Part shown: positions 29,023-36,824 of the stretch, piece after piece
How positions within the stretch are numbered: position 1 is the first letter of the stretch
Layout: every line of letters starts with the position of its first letter
Source of the DNA: Ectorhizobium quercum
Lineage (GTDB): Bacteria > Pseudomonadota > Alphaproteobacteria > Rhizobiales > Rhizobiaceae
Length of the DNA stretch: 64,000 nucleotides
Assembly: GCF_026552795.1 (NCBI RefSeq)
Contig: NZ_JANFPI010000001.1
Coordinates: forward strand, 682,001 to 746,000
Direction: 5' to 3'
Made by a program: the position numbers and the translations under genes
Notes under the pieces: generated by a model
Database searches by the model: none
The model's input: only the letters and a program-made list of their open reading frames with translations
Told to the model about the DNA's origin: nothing

Positions 29023-29880
29023 ATGACGAGCATCAACACCAACACGTCCGCAATGGCCGCGCTTCAGACGCTGCGTTCGATCAACTCCAACCTCGATACC
29101 ACGCAGAACCGCGTTTCCTCGGGCTACAAGGTCGAGAAGGCATCGGACAACGTTGCCTACTGGTCGATTTCCACGACCATGAATTCCGACAACAAGGCGC
29201 TGAACGCCGCTGCCGATGCGCTCGGCGTCGGCGCTGCCAAGGTCGATACCGCCTATGCCGGCATCGAGAGCGCCATCGACGTTGTGAACGAAATCAAGGC
29301 CAAGCTGGTCACGGCCAGCGAAACCAGCACCGACAACGACCAGATCCAGCTCGAAATCGCGAAGCTTCAGGAGCAGCTTACGTCCATCGCCGAAGGCGCT
29401 TCGTTCAACGGTGAGAACTGGCTGACGGGCAAGAATACCGCCGACGGCGATATCGACGAAGGCACCGTGGTCGACGGTTTCGTCCGTGAGGGCGGCGCCG
29501 TCCGCGTCACGACCGCGACCGTCGATCTTACCGAGGTCATCCTGACCGGCACTGGCGGCCTTCTCGAGAGCGTCCTTACCATCGATGCTTCCACCTCGAC
29601 CGATCTTGCTGGCGACCTGACGACGGTCGAAACCGCCCTGGCCGCTCTCAACACGGCCGGCGCGACGCTGGGTGCGCTGTCGACGCGCATCGACCTTCAG
29701 GACAACTTCGCCTCGAAGCTTTCCGATGCCATCGAGAGCGGCGTCAGCCGTCTGGTCGATGCCGACATGGAAGAGGAATCGGCCCGGCTTTCGGCTCTGC
29801 AGACGCAGCAGCAGCTCGCCATCCAGTCGCTGTCGATCGCCAACTCCAGCACGCAGAACATCCTCACGCTCTTCCGTTAA
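29023..29880 (+). CDS. flaA: Flagellin, first of four
   Basis: Filament subunit of 285 residues. The N-terminal D0/D1 region (MTSINTNTSAMAALQTLRSI) and C-terminal D0/D1 (MEEESARLSALQTQQQLAIQ, ending NILTLFR) are typical rhizobial flagellin. The surface-exposed middle is short, as in complex-filament flagellins. It ends in its own hairpin, so it is probably monocistronic. From about 29287 to 29653 it is nearly identical in DNA to the next gene, which indicates recent recombination. The symbol follows the position directly before the other flagellins. Confidence 0.95.
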   Translation: MTSINTNTSAMAALQTLRSINSNLDTTQNRVSSGYKVEKASDNVAYWSISTTMNSDNKALNAAADALGVGAAKVDTAYAGIESAIDVVNEIKAKLVTASETSTDNDQIQLEIAKLQEQLTSIAEGASFNGENWLTGKNTADGDIDEGTVVDGFVREGGAVRVTTATVDLTEVILTGTGGLLESVLTIDASTSTDLAGDLTTVETALAALNTAGATLGALSTRIDLQDNFASKLSDAIESGVSRLVDADMEEESARLSALQTQQQLAIQSLSIANSSTQNILTLFR

Positions 29881-29908
29881 TCCGGAAGCGAGCATCTGGA
29901 AAAAAGGT

Positions 29909-29934
29909 GGGCCGCCCCGGTTTCGGGGCGGCCC
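29909..29934 (+). terminator. Terminator after the first flagellin gene
   Basis: A perfect 10-bp stem, GGGCCGCCCC / GGGGCGGCCC, with a 6-base loop lies 29 bases after the stop. The flanks are AAAAAGGT before and ATTCGTT after. Confidence 0.75.
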
Positions 29935-30028
29935 ATTCGTTACTGAATGGTTTCACCGGTCATGTAGAATTTTGCCTCCGAAATGGTGGGGCATGTTTAT
30001 TTCAAAAAAAAACCGGCGTTTATTCGAT

Positions 30029-30180
30029 GTTAACCAAGCTACTGTTTTATAGGGTCATTCAAGCGGTGAGTTGACCAGACAGTAAAGTAAAGGTTAACGG
30101 GCATGTAGCCGATTACCGTTACCGGTTTCGATCCGGGATGTCCCTTGTAAAATAGTGCCGATTAAAGGGGCAATAGTATC
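30029..30180 (+). promoter_or_regulatory. Promoter/leader of the second flagellin gene
   Basis: This 152-base region aligns along its length with 31284-31438 before the third flagellin gene. Shared blocks include GTTAACCA, AGTTRACCA, GGTTAAC-x-GGCATGT, CCGGRATGTCCCTTG and AAGGGGCA just before the start. The run down to the ATG suggests a conserved 5' untranslated leader. FlbT and FlaF are the known post-transcriptional regulators of flagellin in alphaproteobacteria, but no binding site can be assigned. Confidence 0.55.
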
Positions 30181-31041
30181 ATGACGAGTATTCTTACCAA
30201 CACGTCTGCAATGGCTGCTCTTCAGACGCTGCGTTCTGTCAACACCAACCTCGACACCACGCAGGCCCGCGTTTCCTCGGGCTATCGCGTTGGCGAAGCC
30301 AAGGACAACGTCGCCTACTGGTCGATCTCCACGACCATGAATTCCGACAACAAGGCGCTGAACGCTGCTGCCGATGCGCTCGGCGTCGGCGCTGCCAAGG
30401 TCGATACCGCCTATGCCGGCATCGAGAGCGCCATCGACGTGGTCAACGAAATCAAGGCCAAGCTGGTCACGGCCAGCGAAACCAGCACCGACAACGACCA
30501 GATCCAGCTCGAAATCGCGAAGCTTCAGGAGCAGCTTACGTCCATCGCCGAAGGCGCTTCGTTCAACGGTGAGAACTGGCTGACGGGCAAGAATACCGCC
30601 GATGGCGATATCGACGAAGGCACCGTGGTCGACGGTTTCGTCCGTGAGGGCGGCGCCGTCCGCGTCACGACCGCGACCGTCGATCTTACCGAGGTCATCC
30701 TGACCGGCACGGGTGGCCTTCTCGAGAGCGTCCTTACCATCGATGCTTCCACCTCGACCGATCTTGCTGGCGACCTGACGACGGTCGAAACCGCCCTGGC
30801 CGCTCTCAACAAGGCCGGCGCGACGCTCGGCGCGCTGTCGACCCGGATCGACCTTCAGGACAACTTCGCCGCGAAGCTTTCCGATTCCATCGAGAGCGGC
30901 GTCAGCCGTCTGGTCGATGCCGACATGGAAGAAGAGTCCGCCAAGCTGTCTGCCTTGCAGACGCAGCAGCAGCTCGCCATCCAGTCGCTGTCGATCGCCA
31001 ACTCCAGCACGCAGAACATCCTCACGCTCTTCCGCAGCTAA
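30181..31041 (+). CDS. flaB: Flagellin, second of four
   Basis: Filament subunit of 286 residues, almost the same protein as the first flagellin from residue ~40 on, with more differences in the first 40 residues (SGYRVGEAKDNVAYWS here against SGYKVEKASDNVAYWS). Two strong hairpins follow. The start follows AAGGGGCAAT. Both flagellins may be acceptors of the nearby glycosyltransferase. Confidence 0.95.
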   Translation: MTSILTNTSAMAALQTLRSVNTNLDTTQARVSSGYRVGEAKDNVAYWSISTTMNSDNKALNAAADALGVGAAKVDTAYAGIESAIDVVNEIKAKLVTASETSTDNDQIQLEIAKLQEQLTSIAEGASFNGENWLTGKNTADGDIDEGTVVDGFVREGGAVRVTTATVDLTEVILTGTGGLLESVLTIDASTSTDLAGDLTTVETALAALNKAGATLGALSTRIDLQDNFAAKLSDSIESGVSRLVDADMEEESAKLSALQTQQQLAIQSLSIANSSTQNILTLFRS

Positions 31042-31064
31042 GGATATTAGACTTGACGAACGCA

Positions 31065-31092
31065 ACGGGCGGCCACATGGCCGCCCGTTTTT
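31065..31092 (+). terminator. Terminator 1 after the second flagellin gene
   Basis: ACGGGCGGCC / GGCCGCCCGT, a perfect 10-bp stem with an ACAT loop and a run of five T. This is a classic intrinsic terminator. Confidence 0.88.
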
Positions 31093-31174
31093 CGTTGGCA
31101 TCCTCTTCTTCGTCACCCTCGGCCTTGGCCCGAGCATGACGAAAGGGAACGACAGGTGCTTGATCATCAGTCTG

Positions 31175-31201
31175 ACGGGCGGCTTTAGAGCCGCCCGTTT
31201 T
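31175..31201 (+). terminator. Terminator 2 after the second flagellin gene
   Basis: ACGGGCGGCT / AGCCGCCCGT with a TTAG loop and TTTT. The stem matches terminator 1 except for its last pair, so the two form a tandem, probably duplicated, terminator. Confidence 0.8.
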
Positions 31202-31283
31202 CTGTTGCGTTTAAATAATTGAATTAATTTCACTTAATGGAGTTTTCGAAAACTTTAATAAGTCGCCGGCCCCTTTAAGGTTT

Positions 31284-31438
31284 GTTAACCATAATAGTGT
31301 TTTCTGTGATCATTGAAACGGCGAGTTAACCATTCACACATCGCAGGTTAACAGGCATGTGAGCTGACCGCCGTTCCCGGTTCCGGCCCGGAATGTCCCT
31401 TGAAGAATCGAGACCGCAATTAAGGGGCACGTATTCAA
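31284..31438 (+). promoter_or_regulatory. Promoter/leader of the third flagellin gene
   Basis: Paralogous to the leader of the second flagellin gene, with matching blocks in the same order and nearly the same length (155 against 152 bases). The rest of the 397-base gap upstream is taken up by the tandem terminators and an AT-rich stretch. Confidence 0.55.
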
Positions 31439-32323
31439 ATGACGAGCATCATCACCAATATTCCCGCCATGTCCGCGTTGCAGACGCTACGCGCCATCAA
31501 CAGCAACCTCGAGGCTACCCAGGATCGTGTTTCGTCGGGCTACCGCGTCAGCGAGGCCAAGGACAACGTTGCCTACTGGTCGATCTCCACGACCATGAAT
31601 TCCGACAACAAGGCGTTGGGCGCCGCCATCGATGCGCTCGGCGTCGGCGCGGCCAAGGTCGACGTGGCCTATGCCGGTGTCGAGAGCGCCATCGACGTTG
31701 TGAACGAGATCAAGGCCAAGCTGGTCTCGGCCAGTGAGACCAGCACCGACAACGATCAGATCCAGCTCGAAATCGAGAAATTGCAGGAACAGCTCCGCTC
31801 CATCGCCGAGGGCGCCTCGTTCAGCGGCGAGAACTGGCTGACGGGCAGGGACGGCAGCGATAATCCCATCACCACCGGCACGGTGGTCGACGGCTTTATC
31901 CGCCAGGGCAGTTCCGTGCTGGTCACGACGGCGGATGTGGATCTTGAAGACATCATTTTCTTCGGCGATGTCGATGCCGGCACGGGCGGTATTCTCGGCG
32001 ACGTCAATGGCATCACGCTGGAGAGCACCGACGATTTGGATGACATCGACGCCTACCTGACGATCGCTGAGAATACGATGACGGCGCTCAACAAGGCCGG
32101 TGCGACCCTCGGCGCCCTGTCGACGCGGATCGACCTTCAGGACACGTTTGCCTCCAAGCTTTCCGATTCCATCGAGAGCGGCGTCAGCCGCCTGGTGGAT
32201 GCGGACATGGAAGAGGAATCGGCCAAGCTGTCCGCCTTGCAGACGCAGCAGCAGCTTGCCATCCAGTCGCTGTCGATCGCCAATACCAGCGCGCAGAACA
32301 TTCTCACCCTCTTCCGCCAGTAA
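31439..32323 (+). CDS. Flagellin, third of four
   Basis: Filament subunit of 294 residues. The ends match the first two flagellins (EAKDNVAYWSISTTMNSDNK; C terminus ending NILTLFRQ). The middle is diverged and slightly longer, with a different acidic insertion (IIFFGDVDAGTGGILGDVNG). This is the expected pattern for a minor flagellin of a complex filament. A hairpin follows. I leave the letter name open because fla naming differs between rhizobia. Confidence 0.94.
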   Translation: MTSIITNIPAMSALQTLRAINSNLEATQDRVSSGYRVSEAKDNVAYWSISTTMNSDNKALGAAIDALGVGAAKVDVAYAGVESAIDVVNEIKAKLVSASETSTDNDQIQLEIEKLQEQLRSIAEGASFSGENWLTGRDGSDNPITTGTVVDGFIRQGSSVLVTTADVDLEDIIFFGDVDAGTGGILGDVNGITLESTDDLDDIDAYLTIAENTMTALNKAGATLGALSTRIDLQDTFASKLSDSIESGVSRLVDADMEEESAKLSALQTQQQLAIQSLSIANTSAQNILTLFRQ

Positions 32324-32362
32324 GCGGCAGGGCCCTGAAACCGGGCGCTTGGAGATCAGGAC

Positions 32363-32390
32363 GGCCGCATCTGCCCCGGATGCGGCCTTT
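32363..32390 (+). terminator. Terminator after the third flagellin gene
   Basis: GGCCGCATC / GATGCGGCC, a 9-bp perfect stem with a 7-base loop followed by TTTCC. Confidence 0.75.
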
Positions 32391-32587
32391 CCGTTGCAGG
32401 AAGGGCACTTTGCGGCGCGCGGGGTGCTTGCCAAAGTCTTTCCGTTTCATTAACCATATGCGAAGCGCTTCCCGATTGTTTGTGAGTGAGCGGCAGAGAC
32501 CCCGAAGGGTTTCGGCATGAATGCCAGAAGGCCGCAGCCGGTGTTCAGCCCGGCATGTTCCCGTCGACCGTACAGGGACCTCCTCTC

Positions 32588-33544
32588 ATGTCTTATGTGA
32601 TCATGACATCGAATTCCGTATCCGCCGCGTTGCAGACGCTGCTGTCTTCCAACACCCAGTTGACGGAGGCCCAGAAGCGCCTTTCGAGCGGCATGCAGAT
32701 TTCCGACGCGAAGGACAATCCCGGTTACTGGTCCGTGGCCAATGCGTTGACCTCGGACGAAAGCACGCTCACCAGCGTCGGGGATGCCCTGAACCTGAGC
32801 GAGGCGATGATCGACACCGCCTATACCGCCATCACCACCGTGCTGGACCAGCTTTCGACGCTTCGGGCGACACTGGTCACGGCAACGGATTCGAGCGTCG
32901 ACCGTTCGCTGACGAATGTCGCGGTCGAGGGCGCGAAGAAGGCGATCGAAACGGCGGTCATATCGGCGCAGTTCAGCGGCACCAACTGGCTCACGAACGG
33001 CGACGCCACCCTGGCCGGTACGAACAGTATCGTGACCTCCTTCCAGAGAACGGGGAACGGTTCCGTCAAGCTCCAGACGCAGGGCATCCCGGCTGCCGAC
33101 ACGATTCTGATCGATACCTATGACCCCGGCCGCGGCCTCCTGACCCGGTCGATCGACGCGAATGAGCTTAATCCCGACGGCACCGCGACGCCGCGCAACT
33201 ATTACCTGCTCGCCCCGGGCGACGGCGGCACGGAAATCGCCGTGACCGACACCACGACCGAGGACGAGATCGCGGACATGATCGACGTGATCGAATCCAT
33301 GATGGCGGATATTTCGGAGATTGCGAGCCGTTTCGGCGACATGCTGAACCGGGTTGCCAGCCAGTCGAGCTTCGCCCAGTCGATGGCCCAGACGCTGAAG
33401 ACCAGCGTGTCCCGGCTGATCGATGCCAATATGGAGGAGGTCAGCGTGCGCGTGACGGCTGCGGAAACGCAGGCGTCGCTGGCGGCGGAGACCGTCTCGC
33501 TCGTCAATACCAACATGAAGAAACTCCTGCTCGTCTTCGGCTGA
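32588..33544 (+). CDS. Divergent flagellin, fourth of four
   Basis: From ATG 32588 the protein has 317 residues; an in-frame ATG at 32603 would start MTSNSVSAALQTLLSS, closer to the other flagellins. D0/D1 features are present (AQKRLSSGMQISDAKDNPGY; SVSRLIDANMEEVSVRVTA), but the last residues (TNMKKLLLVFG) differ from the NILTLFR ending of its neighbours. The central region is unrelated in sequence. It looks like the minor FlaC/FlaD-type subunit of rhizobial filaments. The start has no strong ribosome binding site, which fits low expression. Confidence 0.9.
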   Translation: MSYVIMTSNSVSAALQTLLSSNTQLTEAQKRLSSGMQISDAKDNPGYWSVANALTSDESTLTSVGDALNLSEAMIDTAYTAITTVLDQLSTLRATLVTATDSSVDRSLTNVAVEGAKKAIETAVISAQFSGTNWLTNGDATLAGTNSIVTSFQRTGNGSVKLQTQGIPAADTILIDTYDPGRGLLTRSIDANELNPDGTATPRNYYLLAPGDGGTEIAVTDTTTEDEIADMIDVIESMMADISEIASRFGDMLNRVASQSSFAQSMAQTLKTSVSRLIDANMEEVSVRVTAAETQASLAAETVSLVNTNMKKLLLVFG

Positions 33545-33575
33545 CCGGAGAAAACGGCAGCGATCTTCATCCTCG

Positions 33576-33594
33576 CACAAGTTTGACGCCCTAG
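33576..33594 (+). promoter_or_regulatory. Candidate flagellar box for the motB operon
   Basis: CACAAG-N10-TAG, 149 bases upstream of the first gene of the fliH-like/motB/motC/fliK unit. It differs from the consensus hexamer at one base. Confidence 0.5.
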
Positions 33595-33743
33595 GCTCAG
33601 GAGGAGGTTTCTTCTGGCAAGGCTCCGTTCGGTGCCTGCCGGGATGACTGTCAGCAAAAGTTGGAGAGTTCCTTGGTGAAAAGCAGGGTTTCGAGACGGC
33701 CGGAGCGGGCCGTTCACGACGGTCCGCGCGGCTCCGGAGGTCG

Positions 33744-34376
33744 ATGATGAGCGCGATGATCGCCCGCTACCTGAAAGATTTCGGCTCGCCGGTCGCGGAG
33801 CCGTTGCCGTCCGACGAGATGCCGTTCGGCTTTCCCGCCGTCGCCGGACCCGAGCCGGAAGAGTCCGTCGACGCCGAGGCCGAACTGCGCGAGACGCTGG
33901 CCCGGGAGCACGAGGCGGCGATGGCCGAGCTTTCCGAGCGCCATGCGGCGGAAATGGCCGCGCTGGCGGAGAGCCATGCGAAGGAAATGGCCGATGTCAG
34001 GGAGCGTTGCGAAACGGATCTCGTTGCCATGATCGCCAGCCGCATTACGGAAATGACCGGGACGATTGCCCATGCCGTGACCGAGGCTGCCGCGCAGGCG
34101 CTGGTGCCCGTTCTCAGCGAGGCGGTCGCCCGCGAGGCGGTCAAGGATTTTGCCGACATGCTGAAGGGCGCGATCGAGGAAGGGGAGGTTGCCCGCATCA
34201 GGCTGCGCGGCCCCGAAACCGCCTTCCGGCGATTGTCCGACCTTATGGGCGAAAAGGCGGAGCTTCTCGATTTCGAGGAAAGCGCCGAAATGGATTTGAC
34301 GGCCGAGATCGGCACGGCCGTGCTGGTGACGCGATTGAGCGCCTTTGCCGCCGGCCTTGAGAAGGTGATGGAATGA
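33744..34376 (+). CDS. FliH-like protein (candidate ATPase regulator)
   Basis: FliH holds the export ATPase FliI at the gate. This 210-residue protein has the layout of that family. It has a short N terminus, an acidic coiled coil with charge repeats (residues ~45-95, LAREHEAAMAELSERHAAEM), and a C-terminal domain whose end (IRLRGPETAFRRL and DLTAEIGTAVLVTRLSAFAA) follows the FliH pattern of a strand, an acidic loop and a closing helix. The identification is from pattern, not from strong sequence identity. No other FliH candidate is seen in the window. Its stop overlaps motB (ATGA). Confidence 0.6.
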   Translation: MMSAMIARYLKDFGSPVAEPLPSDEMPFGFPAVAGPEPEESVDAEAELRETLAREHEAAMAELSERHAAEMAALAESHAKEMADVRERCETDLVAMIASRITEMTGTIAHAVTEAAAQALVPVLSEAVAREAVKDFADMLKGAIEEGEVARIRLRGPETAFRRLSDLMGEKAELLDFEESAEMDLTAEIGTAVLVTRLSAFAAGLEKVME

Positions 34377-35566
34377 GCGAGAGCGAAAGTCACCACCACG
34401 GCAAGAACGAGATCATCGTCATCAAGAAGCACAGGGGCGACCACGACGGCCATCACGGCGGCGCGTGGAAGATCGCCTATGCCGACTTCATGACCGCCAT
34501 GATGGCCTTCTTCCTCGTGATGTGGCTGGTCAATGCCGCCAACGAGGAGACGAAGGCCTCCGTCGCGAGCTATTTCAACCCGATCAAGCTTTCGGACGAC
34601 ACGCCGGCCCAGAGGGGGCTGAAGCAGCCGTCGGAGCAGGCGGACGGGGAGCAGTCGGCCGAGCGCTCGAAGGTCGAGGACCAGACGGAAACGGAGATCG
34701 GCGGCAGCGCTGCAACCGGCCAGGACATGGCTGCGACCTCCGGCGACAGCAGTCATTATTCCGAGGCCGACCTCTTCCAGAACCCGTATGCGGTTCTGGC
34801 CGAAATCGCCCAGGAAGTCGGCCAGCAGGCCAATGTCAGCGCCAGGGGCGAGGGCGGTGCCGCCAATGCCGGCCCGGCCACGGGAGCATCCGGCGGCGAA
34901 GCCTATCGCGATCCTTTCGATCCGGATTTCTGGAGCCGCCAGGTCGAGGCCGCCAAGGTTCAGGCGCCGAGGGTCGAGGACAGTTCCCTGCCGGAAGCCG
35001 AGCAGACCGTCGCGGCCCGTCAGCCGGCCGAAACGGACAGGGCCGCTGCCGGGACGGCGGCGAACGCCGGCGAGGCGGCAAGCCAGGCCGCCGAGACCGC
35101 CCGCGAACAAAGGGCGGCCGACGATCTGGGCGATGAGATCAGGCAGCAATTGACCGGCGTCAGCGGCAGGCTGGCCGAGGGGCTCGTCGTGACGCCGTCG
35201 GAAGGCGGTCTTCTCGTGACCATTTCGGACCGGCAGGACGGCGCCATGTTCGCCGTCGGCTCGGCCGTTCCGCAGCGGGAAATGGTGCTGGCGATGGAGA
35301 GGATCGGCAATATTCTCAAGGAACGGCAGGGCCAGGTCGTCATTCGCGGCCACACGGACGGACGCCCCTTCACCGGCAGGTCGGGCGACAACTGGAGCCT
35401 GTCGATGGATCGCGCGCATGCGGCCTATTTCATGCTGGTGCGCGGTGGACTGGACGAGAAGCGCATCGAGCAGGTCTCCGGTTTCGCCGACAGGCGTCTT
35501 CAGGTGCCGAACGATCCGTTCGATCCGGCCAATCGCCGCATCGAAATCCTGCTTCAGGACGGCTGA
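34373..35566 (+). CDS. motB: MotB, stator subunit with peptidoglycan-binding domain
   Basis: MotB anchors the stator to peptidoglycan and carries the proton-binding Asp. It has 397 residues: a His-rich N terminus, a single membrane helix with the conserved Asp (IAYADFMTAMMAFFLVMWLV), a long Ala/Glu-rich periplasmic linker of ~190 residues, and a C-terminal OmpA-like domain (VVIRGHTDGRPFTGRSGDNW; NRRIEILLQDG at the end). The length exceeds enterobacterial MotB (~308) because of the linker, as in other rhizobia, where MotC is an added partner. Confidence 0.97.
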   Translation: MSESESHHHGKNEIIVIKKHRGDHDGHHGGAWKIAYADFMTAMMAFFLVMWLVNAANEETKASVASYFNPIKLSDDTPAQRGLKQPSEQADGEQSAERSKVEDQTETEIGGSAATGQDMAATSGDSSHYSEADLFQNPYAVLAEIAQEVGQQANVSARGEGGAANAGPATGASGGEAYRDPFDPDFWSRQVEAAKVQAPRVEDSSLPEAEQTVAARQPAETDRAAAGTAANAGEAASQAAETAREQRAADDLGDEIRQQLTGVSGRLAEGLVVTPSEGGLLVTISDRQDGAMFAVGSAVPQREMVLAMERIGNILKERQGQVVIRGHTDGRPFTGRSGDNWSLSMDRAHAAYFMLVRGGLDEKRIEQVSGFADRRLQVPNDPFDPANRRIEILLQDG

Positions 35567-35570
35567 GCCC

Positions 35571-36824
35571 ATGACGAGACACAGCCAGCGGTTCCGGTTC
35601 CCTTCCTGCCTGCTGATCGGTGCGCTTCTGTGCGGAAACGCCGCCGCCGAGGACGAACTCGCCCCCTACAAGGTCGTGCGGTCGTTGCAGTTCGTGCAGG
35701 ATTCGGTTGCCCAGGGAGACCACTCCGCCGGCGAGATGCAGCGGTTCATTCTGGAAACGATGGACGAGCGCCTGCGTGCCGCTCCCGTCTCGGTCTTCGA
35801 CGACCCGCGCAATGTCGATGCCGCCCTGGTCTATGCGATGAGCGGCGGCAATCCGGCGACGCTCGAATATCTGGTGGCGCGCGATATCGAGGGCAATTTC
35901 GACAGCCGCGTGATCGACGCCCTGCGCAAGTATTTCGACGGACAGGGCGCGCTGGTCGCCCGCAGCCTGATCGACATGGTGCCGGAATATCGCGACACGA
36001 GGATCGGCGCCTATCTGGCGCTTGTCGCCGGCAACATCCTTCTCGGTTCGAACGTGAACGAGGCGCTCTCCTTCTTCGATCAGGCGCGGCTCACGGCCCC
36101 CGGGACCATCATCGAGGAGGCGGCGTTGCGACGCTCGCTGGCGATTTCGGTCGAGAGCAATCTCGTGCCGCGCGCGCTGGCGATGGCCAACCGGTATGTG
36201 CGCCGCTTTCTGCACTCGCCCTATGCCAGCCAGTTCGCGGACCTGTTCGTCCAGCTCGTGGTGGCGAATGACGGCGCGGTCACACACGACGATATCGCCG
36301 CGACGCTCGAAATGATGGACGCCGCGCGCGCCCGCGAAATCTATCTGCGCATCGCGCGTCGCGCCACGCTGGCCGGCAGGAGCGATCTCGCCCGCCATGC
36401 CGCGGCCGAAGCGGAGGCGCGGGCCTCTGCGGCGCCGGATGACGGACGCGAGGTCCTGGGCAGTCTCTACGGCAATGTCGCGGCGATTCCGAGCGGCGAT
36501 GTGGCGAGTGCTGTGAAGGCGATCGACGATATTCCCGACGACCAGCTTTCCGAGCGCGACAGGGCGCTCAGGGACGCGGCAAGGGCGGTCGCGGAACAGA
36601 TTATGCAGACACCGGCCGTCCCTGCAAGCCACACGCAAGTGGGGCAGGGCAATACGGTCGATGAACAGGTGAAGGACGATCCGGTCGCGGCCCCCGGGCA
36701 GACACCGGCCGGCGGCGCATCCGATCCGCAAGCGGACGATGCATACCAGTCCTTCGTCGAGCGCGGTCGCTCGCAACTCGATGCGATCGACGCGCTCCTG
36801 AAGCAGAAAGGCATGTCGAGATGA
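35571..36824 (+). CDS. motC: MotC, periplasmic motility protein
   Basis: MotC is a rhizobial periplasmic protein thought to bind MotB and set motor speed. It has 417 residues starting 4 bases after the motB stop. An N-terminal signal peptide (PSCLLIGALLCGNAAAEDE) is followed by helical repeats and a low-complexity C-terminal third. Its dedicated chaperone MotE is encoded at 15215. The stop overlaps the fliK start (ATGA). Confidence 0.9.
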   Translation: MTRHSQRFRFPSCLLIGALLCGNAAAEDELAPYKVVRSLQFVQDSVAQGDHSAGEMQRFILETMDERLRAAPVSVFDDPRNVDAALVYAMSGGNPATLEYLVARDIEGNFDSRVIDALRKYFDGQGALVARSLIDMVPEYRDTRIGAYLALVAGNILLGSNVNEALSFFDQARLTAPGTIIEEAALRRSLAISVESNLVPRALAMANRYVRRFLHSPYASQFADLFVQLVVANDGAVTHDDIAATLEMMDAARAREIYLRIARRATLAGRSDLARHAAAEAEARASAAPDDGREVLGSLYGNVAAIPSGDVASAVKAIDDIPDDQLSERDRALRDAARAVAEQIMQTPAVPASHTQVGQGNTVDEQVKDDPVAAPGQTPAGGASDPQADDAYQSFVERGRSQLDAIDALLKQKGMSR

